From the NCBI GenBank assembly GCA_902783375.1, contig CACZQN010000003.1, positions 62,001 to 126,000 on the forward strand: DNA of 64,000 nucleotides, in the 5' to 3' direction. The DNA is from an uncultured Lachnospiraceae bacterium. Its GTDB lineage: Bacteria > Bacillota > Clostridia > Lachnospirales > Lachnospiraceae. Made by a program: the position numbers and the translations under genes. A model generated the notes under the pieces. It saw nothing but the letters and a program-made list of their open reading frames with translations. It was not told where the DNA came from and searched no databases. Positions within the stretch are counted from its first letter, which is position 1, and each line of letters starts with the position of its first letter. Positions 16,415 through 24,771 of the stretch are shown piece after piece.

Positions 16415-17855
16415 CCACAGACCAATCTATGAACAGATCTATCTCTACATCCGGGATGCGATCACCAGAGGGGAGCTTCGGGAGTCACAGAAGCTCCCCT
16501 CTACCCGTGCGCTCGCAGATCATCTTGCGGTCAGCCGGAATACCGTTGCCGGTGCCTATGACCAGCTTCTCTCCGAGGGGTATCTGACCGCCCGCGAAAA
16601 AAGCGGGTATTATGTGAGCCCGATCCCCGGACTGATCGACCAGCAGCCGGCAGCTCTCTCCGGCACAGCCACAGCCGCCTCCGAGGCAGCGGATCCTCCC
16701 GCTGCAGGCACTGCGGCGGTACCCGTCCGGTATGATTTCCGGCCGAATCAGCTCGATCCGGAGCTCTTTCCATATAAGCACTGGAACCGTCTGCAGACAG
16801 AAGTCATGCGGGACGCAGGCCTATCCCTCTTCTCCCTCGGCGACCGGCGCGGTGAACCGGCCCTCCGGGAAGCCATCGCTGCCCATCTGGCCGCACACCG
16901 GGGCTTCGTCTGCGACCCGGACCATATGATCATCGGTGCCGGCGCGGATTATCTCCTGCAGCTTCTCTCCCAGTGCCTGTCACAGACGGCTTCTGTCGCC
17001 ATTGAGGAACCCTCCTACCTGAAGGCCTGCCGGATCTTCGTCGGCCTCGGGCGGACGGTCTGTCCGATCTCCATGGATCAGTCCGGGATGAACCCGGCTC
17101 TCCTCCGGAAAACAGCGGCTTCCGTTATCTACCTGACACCGTCCCACCAGTACCCGCTCGGGATGATCATGCCGATCGGACGGAAACAGGCCCTTCTGAA
17201 CTGGGCAAAGGAAGATCCTTCCCGCATCATCATCGAGGATGACCACGACAGCGAATTCCGCTACGCAGGAAAGCCGATTCCGGCCCTGAAAGGCCTCGAT
17301 CTGAACGACCAGGTCGTCTATATCGGAACATTTTCCAGGAGCATTGCCCCGGCCATCCGGATCGGGTTTATGGTCCTTCCGGAGCGCCTGCACGCCGTCT
17401 ACCGGAGCAGACTCGGCCACTATGCCTCGACCGTCTCCCGCATCGACCAGACCATCCTGGCAAGGTTTCTGGCGGACGGTTCGTACGAGCGGCATGTGAA
17501 CCGCTGCCGGAAGATCTACCGCTCCCGTCACGATGCCCTGCTGCAGGTCCTGCAGGATTACGGCAGCGAGATCATTCTCCGCGGCCAGAATGCCGGCATG
17601 CACCTGGCCATCTCCCTGCGGGGAACACTCCCCGGCGAGAGCATTGCCGAAAAGGAGGACAAAATAAAAGAATGCCTCCGTTCAGAAGGCATTCTTGTGG
17701 ATACACTGCATGAGTACTGCATGCGGGCCGGCGGTTCGGACGCCTATGGTCCGACCATCCTGCTCGGCTATGGCAGCCTGCCCGGCGAGAAAATCCAGTC
17801 CGGTGTCCGGCTGCTGATGCAGATTCTTTCCCGTCACTCGACGGAAACAATATAA
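16386..17855 (+). CDS. MocR-family regulator (GntR wHTH plus aminotransferase-like domain) lacking PLP lysine
   Basis: A 489-residue protein with an N-terminal GntR winged helix (PIYEQIYLYIRDAITRGEL, residues ~10-75) and a C-terminal fold-type-I aminotransferase domain (~115-485). MocR regulators usually sense PLP or PLP adducts. The aminotransferase landmarks YLTPSHQYPLG and EDDHDSEFR are present (Tyr to His change in the usual EDDYDSEFR), but the segment that normally reads GTFSK reads GTFSRSIAPAIRIGF, so the Schiff-base lysine is an arginine. ATG 16386 lies 29 bases inside the end of the RND gene, implying co-transcription. Its 3' end overlaps the convergent fakA gene by 22 bases. Target genes unknown; RND control is plausible. 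Confidence 0.88.
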   Translation: MLTVPINPNDHRPIYEQIYLYIRDAITRGELRESQKLPSTRALADHLAVSRNTVAGAYDQLLSEGYLTAREKSGYYVSPIPGLIDQQPAALSGTATAASEAADPPAAGTAAVPVRYDFRPNQLDPELFPYKHWNRLQTEVMRDAGLSLFSLGDRRGEPALREAIAAHLAAHRGFVCDPDHMIIGAGADYLLQLLSQCLSQTASVAIEEPSYLKACRIFVGLGRTVCPISMDQSGMNPALLRKTAASVIYLTPSHQYPLGMIMPIGRKQALLNWAKEDPSRIIIEDDHDSEFRYAGKPIPALKGLDLNDQVVYIGTFSRSIAPAIRIGFMVLPERLHAVYRSRLGHYASTVSRIDQTILARFLADGSYERHVNRCRKIYRSRHDALLQVLQDYGSEIILRGQNAGMHLAISLRGTLPGESIAEKEDKIKECLRSEGILVDTLHEYCMRAGGSDAYGPTILLGYGSLPGEKIQSGVRLLMQILSRHSTETI

Positions 17856-19555
17856 TAATAGACTGGCTGACCGCCGGAAACCATCTCGACATCCAGGTCC
17901 GGGTAAAGTTCTCTGACCTTCTTGTCGAGTTTTTCTGCCTCTTCTTCGGAAACAGACTCTCCATAATAGAGGCTGATCACGCCGGATTCTTCATCGACCA
18001 GTTCCGTCAGCATCTCCACGACGGTATCGTTGACATTCTGTCCGACGGAAAGGATGCCGTCGTCGCCGATGCCCATGATATCGCCCTCGTGGATCGTGCG
18101 GCCCTCGATGGACGTATCTCTGACCGAATAGGTTACCTCGCCGGTCTTGACGAACTGCATCTCTTCCTGCATCCGGGCGAGATTCTCTTCCGGTGTATTC
18201 TCCTCGACAAAACCGACCAGTGCGGTGATGCCCTGTGGAATGGTCGTGGACGGAACGACAATCACGTTCTTATCCTTGGTGAGGCTCTGTGCCTGATTGG
18301 CTGCCAGAATGATATTCTTATTATTCGGGAAGATAAAGACATTCTCCGCCGGTACGTCTGCGATGGCATTCAGCATGTCATCCGTACTCGGGTTCATGGT
18401 CTGTCCACCTTCGATCACGACATCGACACCAAGCTCCTTGAATACGCCGGAAAGGCCTTCTCCGGCCGAAACGGCAATGAAGCCATTCTTCTTGGTAATC
18501 TGTGTCTTCTTCTCTTCTTCTGCTTTCTGCTTCTCCTTCTCCGCTTCTTCCTTTGCAATCTGAGAAGCGTTCTCGATCAGACGCTCATGGTGCTCCTCGC
18601 GCATGTTGTCGATCTTCAGTTTGGAAAGCTGTCCGTAGGTCAGTGCCTTCTCGATGGCCTGGCCCGGATGATTGGTATGCACATGCACCTTCACGATCTC
18701 ATCGTCAGCAACGACAACAATGCAGTCACCGATCTCGGTCAGGAATCCCTTGAATTCCATCTCGTCGTCTTCGGTGAACTCCTTCTCTGCCATGATCAGG
18801 AATTCGGTACAGTAGCCGAATTCGATATTGGCCGTCTCGATATCTGCAGAGATTCCGACCTTTCTGCCGGTACCTCCTGCTTCCGCCGGTGCCGCAGCAC
18901 TCTTGCCTGCTCCATCCAGGAAATCCGAAGTGGTCGGTACTTCCTTTCCGCAGATCGCATCAAAAGCACCCTGCAGGACTGTCAGCAGACCGCAGCCGCC
19001 GGAGTCCACAACGCCAGCTTCCTTCAGAACCGGAAGCAGTTCCGGTGTCTCCTCAAGGGCCTTCTCCATCGTCTTCAGAACACCCTCGCAGAACACGATG
19101 ATATCATCTGTCTCCAGTGCCAGTTCCGCCGCGCGGTCACTGCCTGCTCTGGCAACGGTGAGAATCGTTCCTTCCTTCGGCTTCATGACAGCCTTGTATG
19201 CTGTCTCTGTCGCCTTTGCAAAGCCCGCAGCAAGAAGGTCGACATCAATCACCTCCGCATCCCGGACAACCCTGCAGAAGCCACGGAACAGCTGTGACAG
19301 GATAACGCCCGAGTTGCCGCGCGCGCCGCGCAGAGAACCGGAAGAAATCGCCTTCGCCAGACTGTTCACGGTCACATCCTCCAGTGCGTCCACTTCTTTG
19401 GCCGCAGAGAGGATCGTCAGGGTCATATTCGTTCCGGTATCGCCATCCGGTACCGGAAATACATTCAGCAGGTTGATCTTTTCCTTCTCCGCACTGATTC
19501 TTGCAGCACCTGCCAGAAAAGCCTTCTTCAAGAGAAGGGCATCCATTTTCTCCAT
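17834..19555 (-). CDS. fakA: FakA/YloV-type fatty acid kinase catalytic subunit (DAK2 domain)
   Basis: 573-residue protein of the YloV/FakA family: N-terminal DAK2 (DhaL-like) nucleotide-binding domain (residues ~1-205; NLLNVFPVPDGDTGTNMTLT, then LRGARGNSGVILSQLFRG), a middle region with CTEFLIMAEKEFTEDD (~240-320), a charged linker rich in Glu/Lys, and a C-terminal domain. With an acyl-binding FakB partner (not in this window) it phosphorylates exogenous fatty acids. GGAGG lies ten bases before ATG 19555. It follows the Asp23/Gls24 gene by 15 bases, the conserved yloU-yloV pairing. Confidence 0.93.
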   Translation of the reverse strand: MEKMDALLLKKAFLAGAARISAEKEKINLLNVFPVPDGDTGTNMTLTILSAAKEVDALEDVTVNSLAKAISSGSLRGARGNSGVILSQLFRGFCRVVRDAEVIDVDLLAAGFAKATETAYKAVMKPKEGTILTVARAGSDRAAELALETDDIIVFCEGVLKTMEKALEETPELLPVLKEAGVVDSGGCGLLTVLQGAFDAICGKEVPTTSDFLDGAGKSAAAPAEAGGTGRKVGISADIETANIEFGYCTEFLIMAEKEFTEDDEMEFKGFLTEIGDCIVVVADDEIVKVHVHTNHPGQAIEKALTYGQLSKLKIDNMREEHHERLIENASQIAKEEAEKEKQKAEEEKKTQITKKNGFIAVSAGEGLSGVFKELGVDVVIEGGQTMNPSTDDMLNAIADVPAENVFIFPNNKNIILAANQAQSLTKDKNVIVVPSTTIPQGITALVGFVEENTPEENLARMQEEMQFVKTGEVTYSVRDTSIEGRTIHEGDIMGIGDDGILSVGQNVNDTVVEMLTELVDEESGVISLYYGESVSEEEAEKLDKKVRELYPDLDVEMVSGGQPVYYYIVSVE

Positions 19556-19570
19556 CTTGCAGATGCCTCC

Positions 19571-19927
19571 TTAATCCAGTTCGCGGACGCCTTCAACAAA
19601 GACTCTGACCGCTTCTACTTTCATCCCTGTATACTCTTCCAACTTATACTTCACATTGCTGATCAGATTATCTGCCACTGCAGAAATACTGACTCCATAC
19701 GCCACGATCACATGCAGGCTGACTTTGATCCGGTCTCCTTCGACCTTCAGGTCCACGCCGTTCGAGAGCGATTCCCGCTTCAGCAGCCTTGCAAATCCTT
19801 CCTTCATGCTGACGGAAGCCATTCCGACGACGCCGAAGCACTCAACAGCTGCCGAGCCGGCATAGTTCGCCAGAACATCATGATCGATTGTAACTTCACC
19901 GATTCCGGTGTTGACGACTCCTTTCAT
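19571..19927 (-). CDS. Asp23/Gls24 family envelope stress protein (YloU-like)
   Basis: 118-residue small soluble protein of the Asp23 family, of which many are membrane-associated and linked to envelope stress in Firmicutes. The family signature is visible: GIGEVTIDHDVLANYAGSAA near the N-terminus and VEGDRIKVSLHVIVAYGVSI in the core. GGAGG precedes ATG 19927. It is the first gene of a two-gene operon with fakA, driven by a near-consensus promoter. Precise biochemical role is not known for the family. Confidence 0.9.
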   Translation of the reverse strand: MKGVVNTGIGEVTIDHDVLANYAGSAAVECFGVVGMASVSMKEGFARLLKRESLSNGVDLKVEGDRIKVSLHVIVAYGVSISAVADNLISNVKYKLEEYTGMKVEAVRVFVEGVRELD

Positions 19928-19961
19928 CGAATCATCCTCCTTTTCAGAACAATCACAGACT

Positions 19962-19990
19962 ATTATATCCTACTTGTATGCAAATGTAAA
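19962..19990 (-). promoter_or_regulatory. Near-consensus promoter of yloU-fakA
   Basis: Minus-strand TTTACA (19985-19990) and TATAAT (19962-19967) separated by 17 bases. The -35 abuts the T-run of the rpmB terminator. Confidence 0.85.
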
Positions 19991-20027
19991 GAAAAGAAAA
20001 AGGTGTGGTTTCCGAGAACCACACCTT
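19990..20027 (-). terminator. Rho-independent terminator after rpmB
   Basis: Minus-strand perfect 11-base stem AAGGTGTGGTT / AACCACACCTT (six-base loop) followed by TTTCTTTTCTTT, starting 17 bases after the rpmB stop. Confidence 0.9.
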
Positions 20028-20044
20028 GATCAAACAGCAGTAAT

Positions 20045-20230
20045 TTATGCTCTCTCGACTGCACCGGAGCGCAGGCAGGAAGTACATACATACTGGCGCT
20101 TCGTCCCGCCGGCAGTCTTCACTCTGACCGACTTGACGTTCGGCTTCCACATCTTGTTGCTTCTTCTGTGGGAATGGCTGACAGCGATACCGAATGATAC
20201 GCCCTTACCGCATACTGAACACTTTGCCAT
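20045..20230 (-). CDS. rpmB: Ribosomal protein L28
   Basis: 61-residue large-subunit ribosomal protein, starting MAKCSVCGKGVSFG with the conserved SHSHRRSNKMWKPN and a C-terminal CTSCLR. Two CxxC pairs mark it as the zinc-binding (C+) form of L28. ATG 20230 follows GGGAGG by eight bases. It stands alone with its own promoter and terminator, upstream of yloU-fakA as in other Firmicutes, though here in the same orientation. Confidence 0.96.
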   Translation of the reverse strand: MAKCSVCGKGVSFGIAVSHSHRRSNKMWKPNVKSVRVKTAGGTKRQYVCTSCLRSGAVERA

Positions 20231-20318
20231 ATCGACACCTCCCGAAATAATCTTGATGATCAAACCTATGGAGCTCCGAATTCCACAGATTATTGCCTTG
20301 TTCGCACACACAACAGAT

Positions 20319-20347
20319 ATCATAGCAGATAGCCGCAGGAAATGCAA
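20319..20347 (-). promoter_or_regulatory. Sigma-A promoter of rpmB
   Basis: Minus-strand TTGCAT (20342-20347) and TATGAT (20319-20324) with a 17-base spacer and TG at the extended -10. It begins 11 bases after the gerW stop; no terminator lies between, so read-through from the gerW operon is possible. The rpmB leader (20231-20312) shows no obvious structure. Confidence 0.8.
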
Positions 20348-20357
20348 GCACTTTTTC

Positions 20358-20840
20358 TCAGGTGTTCTCAAATTCCTGGAGATCGTCTGTGCTCTCTTCT
20401 TCGGCTTTCTCCGCCTTCTTTGCCTTACCGGCACCCTTCGCCGCAGCCTTTGCGATCGTCTGGTCATCCGGACCGGCCTTTACGCCCTTCGCACTGCCGA
20501 GCATCGCCTGGACACGGCTCGTCACCTCCGGAATCAGATCCATGACTCTGGTGATGGAATCCTGATTCTTCAGATTCACAAGCCGGACCGACCCATCCTT
20601 CAGAACCAGAACGGAGCTCGGGGAAATCTTTCCGTTCATGGCACCGACGCCATTATCCTTCTTCTTCTGGTCGCTGGCAAATGCACCTGCACCGGCGCCG
20701 AATGAAACGTCTACGAGCGGAACGATGGTTGTCCCATCCGGAAAGGAAATCGGTTCCCCGACGACGGTTTTGGAACTGATAAATCCATCCATCCCCTTAA
20801 AAAGTGCCGCCATTGTACTTTCAAAATGATTCTCAGCCAT
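20358..20840 (-). CDS. gerW: GerW/YtfJ family sporulation protein
   Basis: 160-residue protein of the GerW (YtfJ) family; in Bacillus subtilis GerW is a spore protein needed for germination with L-alanine. The conserved core is visible: GMDGFISSKTVVGEPI, DGTTIVPLVDVSFGAGAGAF, GAMNGKISPSSVLVLKDGSV. The last 40 residues are a Lys/Ala/Glu-rich tail. Start ATG 20840 overlaps the DUF2953 gene end by eight bases, the conserved ytfI-ytfJ order. It suggests the organism forms, or descended from, endospore formers. Confidence 0.92.
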   Translation of the reverse strand: MAENHFESTMAALFKGMDGFISSKTVVGEPISFPDGTTIVPLVDVSFGAGAGAFASDQKKKDNGVGAMNGKISPSSVLVLKDGSVRLVNLKNQDSITRVMDLIPEVTSRVQAMLGSAKGVKAGPDDQTIAKAAAKGAGKAKKAEKAEEESTDDLQEFENT

Positions 20841-21909
20841 TGTCTTGATCCTTTCTATTCTTTTTGTGATTCACCTTCGTATCCACCGCCTTCAGGCGCT
20901 TGCGAAGACGTTTGAAATTCTTCCTAAGCTTTCTGCATTTCGGTCCGAAAAGGACCGCCAGTGCCAGTCCCGCGACATGACAGAGCCGGATCTTTCCATC
21001 CGCTCCGACATCCGCCTCCAGGACCTTCTCGTCCCATTCCGGGGTGATTTCCACCGCATCGGAATAGATACTGTAAAATAACGAAACATACATCAGCTGA
21101 CCGCCGAGCGAGTACGGATCTCCCGTCCCGTAGCGGACCTTGCCGGACAATTCCGGCAGGTAGCGGCCGAGGATTCTGAACAGCCGCTTCAGCGTCAGCT
21201 CGATCCCGCTCATGGTGCCCTCTGCCGTGAGGAACTCGACGATCAGATCTTTCTTGACCAGCAGAACCCGGACTTTCTTCGATGTCTCGCTGTACTTCTC
21301 CTCGATCTTGTCAAAGAAGGCATCGACCGCATCCTCGATGTCCATCGCCTTCATGGACACATCCCGGATCAGCCGGAGCACCAGACCGAGCTCGTCTTCT
21401 TCCGACGGCTCGTCAGATCCGGTTCTGGATTCCCTCGGCGGCTCCGGCGCGGGTTCTTCTGCCGGTTCGGGTTTCTGCTCTTCTTTCTCCGGCTCTGTTA
21501 CCGGTTCCTCCGATGGCCCGGATTCCGCCTCCGGTGCAGGTTCCGGCCGGGTTTCCGCCTCCGCTTCCGCTTCTTCCGGTTCCTCGTCCTCATCCTCACC
21601 GATCTCGATCACATGCGCCGGTTCGTACTCCTCTTCTTTTTTCTTCTCCTTCTTCGGAAGGATCTGCAGGAACGCCACCTTCACGCTGTAGGACAATCCC
21701 TCTCCCTTTTTATAGGAGGCGAGTACCCGGATCAGTTTCAGAATCCAGGATCCTCCGCCCTCGGCTTCCAGGTGTTCTGCGTCATACAGCACATGCGCCC
21801 GGTACCGGATCGGCACAAACAGGACGATCAGCAGGATGATGAGGGCAATCGCCAGGATCACCAGCAGGATGATGCCGAGGACCGAGAGCACTTTCAGGAA
21901 TATACTCAT
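20833..21909 (-). CDS. DUF2953 membrane protein (YtfI-like) with acidic insert
   Basis: 358-residue protein beside gerW, as YtfI is in Bacillus. A long N-terminal transmembrane helix (residues ~6-33) is followed by a beta-rich segment, then a strongly acidic, Pro/Glu-rich low-complexity stretch (about residues 95-175), then the DUF2953 domain (~180-330; SLGGQLMYVSLFYSIYSDAV) and a basic tail (KKNRKDQDNG). Function is unknown; the low-complexity linker is longer than the simple form of this family would need. ATG 21909 overlaps the upstream stop by four bases. Confidence 0.85.
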   Translation of the reverse strand: MSIFLKVLSVLGIILLVILAIALIILLIVLFVPIRYRAHVLYDAEHLEAEGGGSWILKLIRVLASYKKGEGLSYSVKVAFLQILPKKEKKKEEEYEPAHVIEIGEDEDEEPEEAEAEAETRPEPAPEAESGPSEEPVTEPEKEEQKPEPAEEPAPEPPRESRTGSDEPSEEDELGLVLRLIRDVSMKAMDIEDAVDAFFDKIEEKYSETSKKVRVLLVKKDLIVEFLTAEGTMSGIELTLKRLFRILGRYLPELSGKVRYGTGDPYSLGGQLMYVSLFYSIYSDAVEITPEWDEKVLEADVGADGKIRLCHVAGLALAVLFGPKCRKLRKNFKRLRKRLKAVDTKVNHKKNRKDQDNG

Positions 21910-22253
21910 CCGCCTGCCCCCTTTCCGCTCTGTTCACGGAAAAGAGCCCGCAGCACAGATACTTCTCCATCCGCCGCGATGACGGCCCCTGCGACCAGTT
22001 CCTTCGCGCCATCCAGGGTTTCGGCAAGCCCCATCAGGGTCAGCTCCCGCTTTTTATAGAGGGGAGTCTCCAGTTCCTTCAGTTCTATGATATCACAGAG
22101 ATTCTGTGCATTTGCAGGCGAAAAAAGGCCGAACGTATGACGCCTCGTCTCCGTGACGAAGCCATACCCTTCGAGCTCCTCGATCACCGTCTGCTGTCTG
22201 CCGGCATCTGCATAATAGTCATCTGTCAGCAGCGGCTTTACAACATGCACCAT
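21906..22253 (-). CDS. Unrecognised small protein in the gerW operon
   Basis: 115-residue predicted soluble alpha/beta protein starting MVHVVKPLLTDDYY, with no signal peptide, membrane segment or recognisable motif. GGAGG lies 11 bases before the ATG and an AAGGGA closer still. Its stop overlaps the DUF2953 start, and its start is 26 bases after the upstream gene, so it is clearly part of this operon. Family unknown to me. Confidence 0.7.
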   Translation of the reverse strand: MVHVVKPLLTDDYYADAGRQQTVIEELEGYGFVTETRRHTFGLFSPANAQNLCDIIELKELETPLYKKRELTLMGLAETLDGAKELVAGAVIAADGEVSVLRALFREQSGKGAGG

Positions 22254-22279
22254 TTCCCTTATATCCTCCGCTCTGCCCC

Positions 22280-23701
22280 TTAGTTCTCGTCGTAGAACAC
22301 CGCTCCGACGATCTGTGCCAGGCTGCCTGCCAGTTCCTCTTTCGATCCGCAGTCAAGAAGTGCTCCGCGCACGAATTCCATGACCTCGGTCCGGTTCCCG
22401 AAGAAGACCGGAAGGAATCCGAGCACACTGGCCATCACGGCGCGCCGCATCGGCCGGCTCATGCCCTTGAAGGCTTCCCGGAACGCTTCTTCAAGCCGTT
22501 CTCCGGTCTCGTCAAGCATCTTCTCGCTCACCGGGCCGGAAACCGTCTCCTCCAGATCTGCAAAGGTCGAACCGGAAGAGAGTCTGCTGCATCTGACCAG
22601 AACCCGCTCCTCATTTCCAAGCATCTGCGGGCCGGCCAGCGGCCGCTCGGTCTCTCTCGCATCGGCAAATGCCATCTCCGCCTGGGCAAGCATCTCCTTC
22701 AGCTCTTCCGCCCGACCTTCCATGACCTTCAGATGCTCTTCGATTCCCTCTTCAAACACCGCATAATCGGCATATGGCGAATCCGCATCGAGAAATGCCT
22801 CACTCGTCATGGCGAGCAGCAGATCTGCAGCCGGATTCCGCTCCGCCTTCGTATATGGTCTTACGAGCAGCTGCACATAGAGCGGATTCAGCATCTGCGT
22901 CATCATCTGGACCAGATCGCCCGCCTCCTGCAGCTCTTTCGATAATTCTTCCAGCTTCTCGGCGGTCGCTTCTCCCGCCATCTCTTCTCCGTCAAGGGCA
23001 TGCAGCTTTTCGGACAGTTCCGGATAGTAGATCTCATCCCACGCATCCACGCCGATGCATCCTGCGGAACGGATCATATCCTCGGCACCAGCAAGGGCTG
23101 CCTGATCGGCCTCCCTGTAGACGGAAAGCCCGGCCGTAATGTAGTCCGCGAATTTCTTTCTGGTCATCCGTACCGGCAGTTCACTGACCACTGCCTGCAC
23201 CTGGTAGTTGATCTGGGTATTATCCCCCGAGGAGAAAATCTTCTCAAGCACTCTTCTGGTCTCCGCATCGATATCGACGGATTCCATTCTGGCCGCCGCA
23301 TTCCGCGCCTCCGGGTTCAGGGACGAGCGGTTCCATACATATTCGAGTGCCGTCAGATAACTGTTATAGGATGTCAGCTGGTCCATCCGGGCGATCAGTG
23401 ATGCACGGATCGTGCCGACCTTCTCCACTGCCGCTTCAAGCTTCTCTTTGGAAGCCTCCGTCAGGACCACGTCCCGGATGATGTGATTCATCTCGAGAAT
23501 CTGCGTCTTCAGGGTAATCGGCATCTGGGCATAGGTCAGCGACCCGGACGTCATTTCAAAAAGCATGACATCATAAAGGGACATGGTGAACGCGCTGTCC
23601 TCATCATAGAGGTCCGCCAGTTCCTGGTAAAATGCCCCGAGATTCTCTTCTGTATATCTTCCGCGCTTCAGTTCGCGGATCAGTTCTTTCAAACGACTCA
23701 T
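22280..23701 (-). CDS. Unrecognised largely helical protein
   Basis: 473-residue, Glu/Ala/Leu-rich protein that reads as almost entirely alpha-helical, with coiled-coil-like stretches near residues 245-270 and 325-355. No signal peptide, transmembrane helix or catalytic motif seen. Start ATG 23701 overlaps the upstream rhomboid-like gene's stop (ATGA), so the two are translationally coupled. Perhaps a partner of the membrane protein; I cannot assign a family. Confidence 0.75.
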   Translation of the reverse strand: MSRLKELIRELKRGRYTEENLGAFYQELADLYDEDSAFTMSLYDVMLFEMTSGSLTYAQMPITLKTQILEMNHIIRDVVLTEASKEKLEAAVEKVGTIRASLIARMDQLTSYNSYLTALEYVWNRSSLNPEARNAAARMESVDIDAETRRVLEKIFSSGDNTQINYQVQAVVSELPVRMTRKKFADYITAGLSVYREADQAALAGAEDMIRSAGCIGVDAWDEIYYPELSEKLHALDGEEMAGEATAEKLEELSKELQEAGDLVQMMTQMLNPLYVQLLVRPYTKAERNPAADLLLAMTSEAFLDADSPYADYAVFEEGIEEHLKVMEGRAEELKEMLAQAEMAFADARETERPLAGPQMLGNEERVLVRCSRLSSGSTFADLEETVSGPVSEKMLDETGERLEEAFREAFKGMSRPMRRAVMASVLGFLPVFFGNRTEVMEFVRGALLDCGSKEELAGSLAQIVGAVFYDEN

Positions 23702-24594
23702 GTATTCTGTGTTCCTCCTGTATGTTTCACATGGGTATGGGTGAACAGATGATCCTGGCAGTACTCATAGTTCCCGTCGCACTTCGAGCAGAAACGGAAT
23801 TCCAGATTCGGATCATCCAGTTCTGTCCGCCCGCAGATCGCGCAGCGGTGCCTTGCCGTCCCGTGCAGTGTCTGGTAGGATCCCCGCTCACTTCTTCTGA
23901 CTTCCTGCTGGTAGACCCTCCGCCTGTGAATCTCCTTCGGGCTCACCCGCGCATAATTCCTCGTCGAGAAGAAAAAGACGAAGAAGTTCAGCAGCGCGAC
24001 GAGAATGGCCACCGCGTAGTACCACTGCCCTGCCGCAACCGTCTGGACGACATTGAACAGGATCATCGCCATGTAGACGATACCCAGCCACTTGATCTTC
24101 ACCGGCAGGAAGAAGAACAGCAGGATCTGCACATTCGGGTACAGAACGCAGAACGCCAGAATCAGGGACTCATTGATGTAGGTCAGTCCCAGCGCCATCC
24201 CGCTCATCGGATCCTTCGTAATGGCGTACATCAGAAATGCAGCCACGATGTTCAGAAGAATTCCCGACAGGTAGTACAGGTTAAAGCGGAACGCGCCCCA
24301 GGCATTCTCCAGATTCCTTCCGATAAACCAGTAGAACATCAGATTGATGAAGAAGAACAGGCCGCCCATCGGACTTCCGGTGCTTCCCATCGGCTCCAGG
24401 ATAAAGGTGATCAGCCGCCAGATCTGCCCGTGCAGGATCTCCTCCACGTTCAGGCTGAGGTAGTAGTAATAGAAATACGGATTGATGATGGAGATCACCG
24501 CGCCGAGAACGTAGGCGCCGATGACATAGATCATCAGATTCCGGATTGCATACCGGCCGAATTTCCGTTCCAGTTTATTCAAAAATTTTCCCAT
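23698..24594 (-). CDS. Rhomboid-like membrane protein with C-terminal zinc finger, probably catalytically inactive
   Basis: 298-residue protein with six predicted transmembrane helices in the rhomboid pattern: loop motif GQIWRLITFIL, then NLMFYWFIGRNLENAWGAF, and AFCVLYPNVQILLFFF. The stretch before AFCVLYPN, where active rhomboids have GxSG, reads TYINES, and no His is found in the last helix, so proteolysis is unlikely (pseudo-rhomboid or Derlin-like). The cytosolic tail has CAICG, FCSKC and CQDH pairs followed by HTHVKH, a likely zinc-binding module. ATG 24594 has GGAG six bases upstream; ATG 24606 does not. First gene of a five-gene operon ending in gerW. Confidence 0.82.
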   Translation of the reverse strand: MGKFLNKLERKFGRYAIRNLMIYVIGAYVLGAVISIINPYFYYYYLSLNVEEILHGQIWRLITFILEPMGSTGSPMGGLFFFINLMFYWFIGRNLENAWGAFRFNLYYLSGILLNIVAAFLMYAITKDPMSGMALGLTYINESLILAFCVLYPNVQILLFFFLPVKIKWLGIVYMAMILFNVVQTVAAGQWYYAVAILVALLNFFVFFFSTRNYARVSPKEIHRRRVYQQEVRRSERGSYQTLHGTARHRCAICGRTELDDPNLEFRFCSKCDGNYEYCQDHLFTHTHVKHTGGTQNT

Positions 24595-24634
24595 GCATTG
24601 CTCCATCCAATTCGTTCAGTCTAAACCAACTTTT

Positions 24635-24664
24635 ATCATACCACATTTTTACATCAGATGTAAA
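24635..24664 (-). promoter_or_regulatory. Promoter of the rhomboid-like-gerW operon
   Basis: Minus-strand TTTACA (24659-24664) and TATGAT (24635-24640), 18-base spacer, with TG at the extended -10 position. Its -35 lies inside a 17-base palindrome. Confidence 0.7.
24648..24664. promoter_or_regulatory. 17-base palindrome, candidate operator
   Basis: Perfect inverted repeat TTTACATC-A-GATGTAAA between two divergent promoters, covering the minus-strand -35 box. It has the size and symmetry of a repressor site. No regulator gene is adjacent. Confidence 0.55.
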
Positions 24665-24706
24665 CCGCCAAACCCATTACAATGTAGCAAAACCGAAAAT
24701 TTGTAT

Positions 24707-24736
24707 CTGTCATTCTTTCTGCAAATGTGCTATATT
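24707..24736 (+). promoter_or_regulatory. Promoter of the CoA-dehydratase activase gene
   Basis: Plus-strand CTGTCA (24707-24712) and extended -10 TGC-TATATT (hexamer 24731-24736), 18-base spacer. Predicted start about 30 bases before the TTG start codon. Confidence 0.55.
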
Positions 24737-24771
24737 TGATGGTTGTACGCAAGTTAAAGGAGGTCATACTC

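Noticed and set aside
24150-24240. Ser-Gly in PMSGMALGL of the rhomboid-like protein as active site
   Set aside because: It lies before the position aligning with GxSG, which should directly precede the AFCVLYPN helix; there the sequence reads TYINES.
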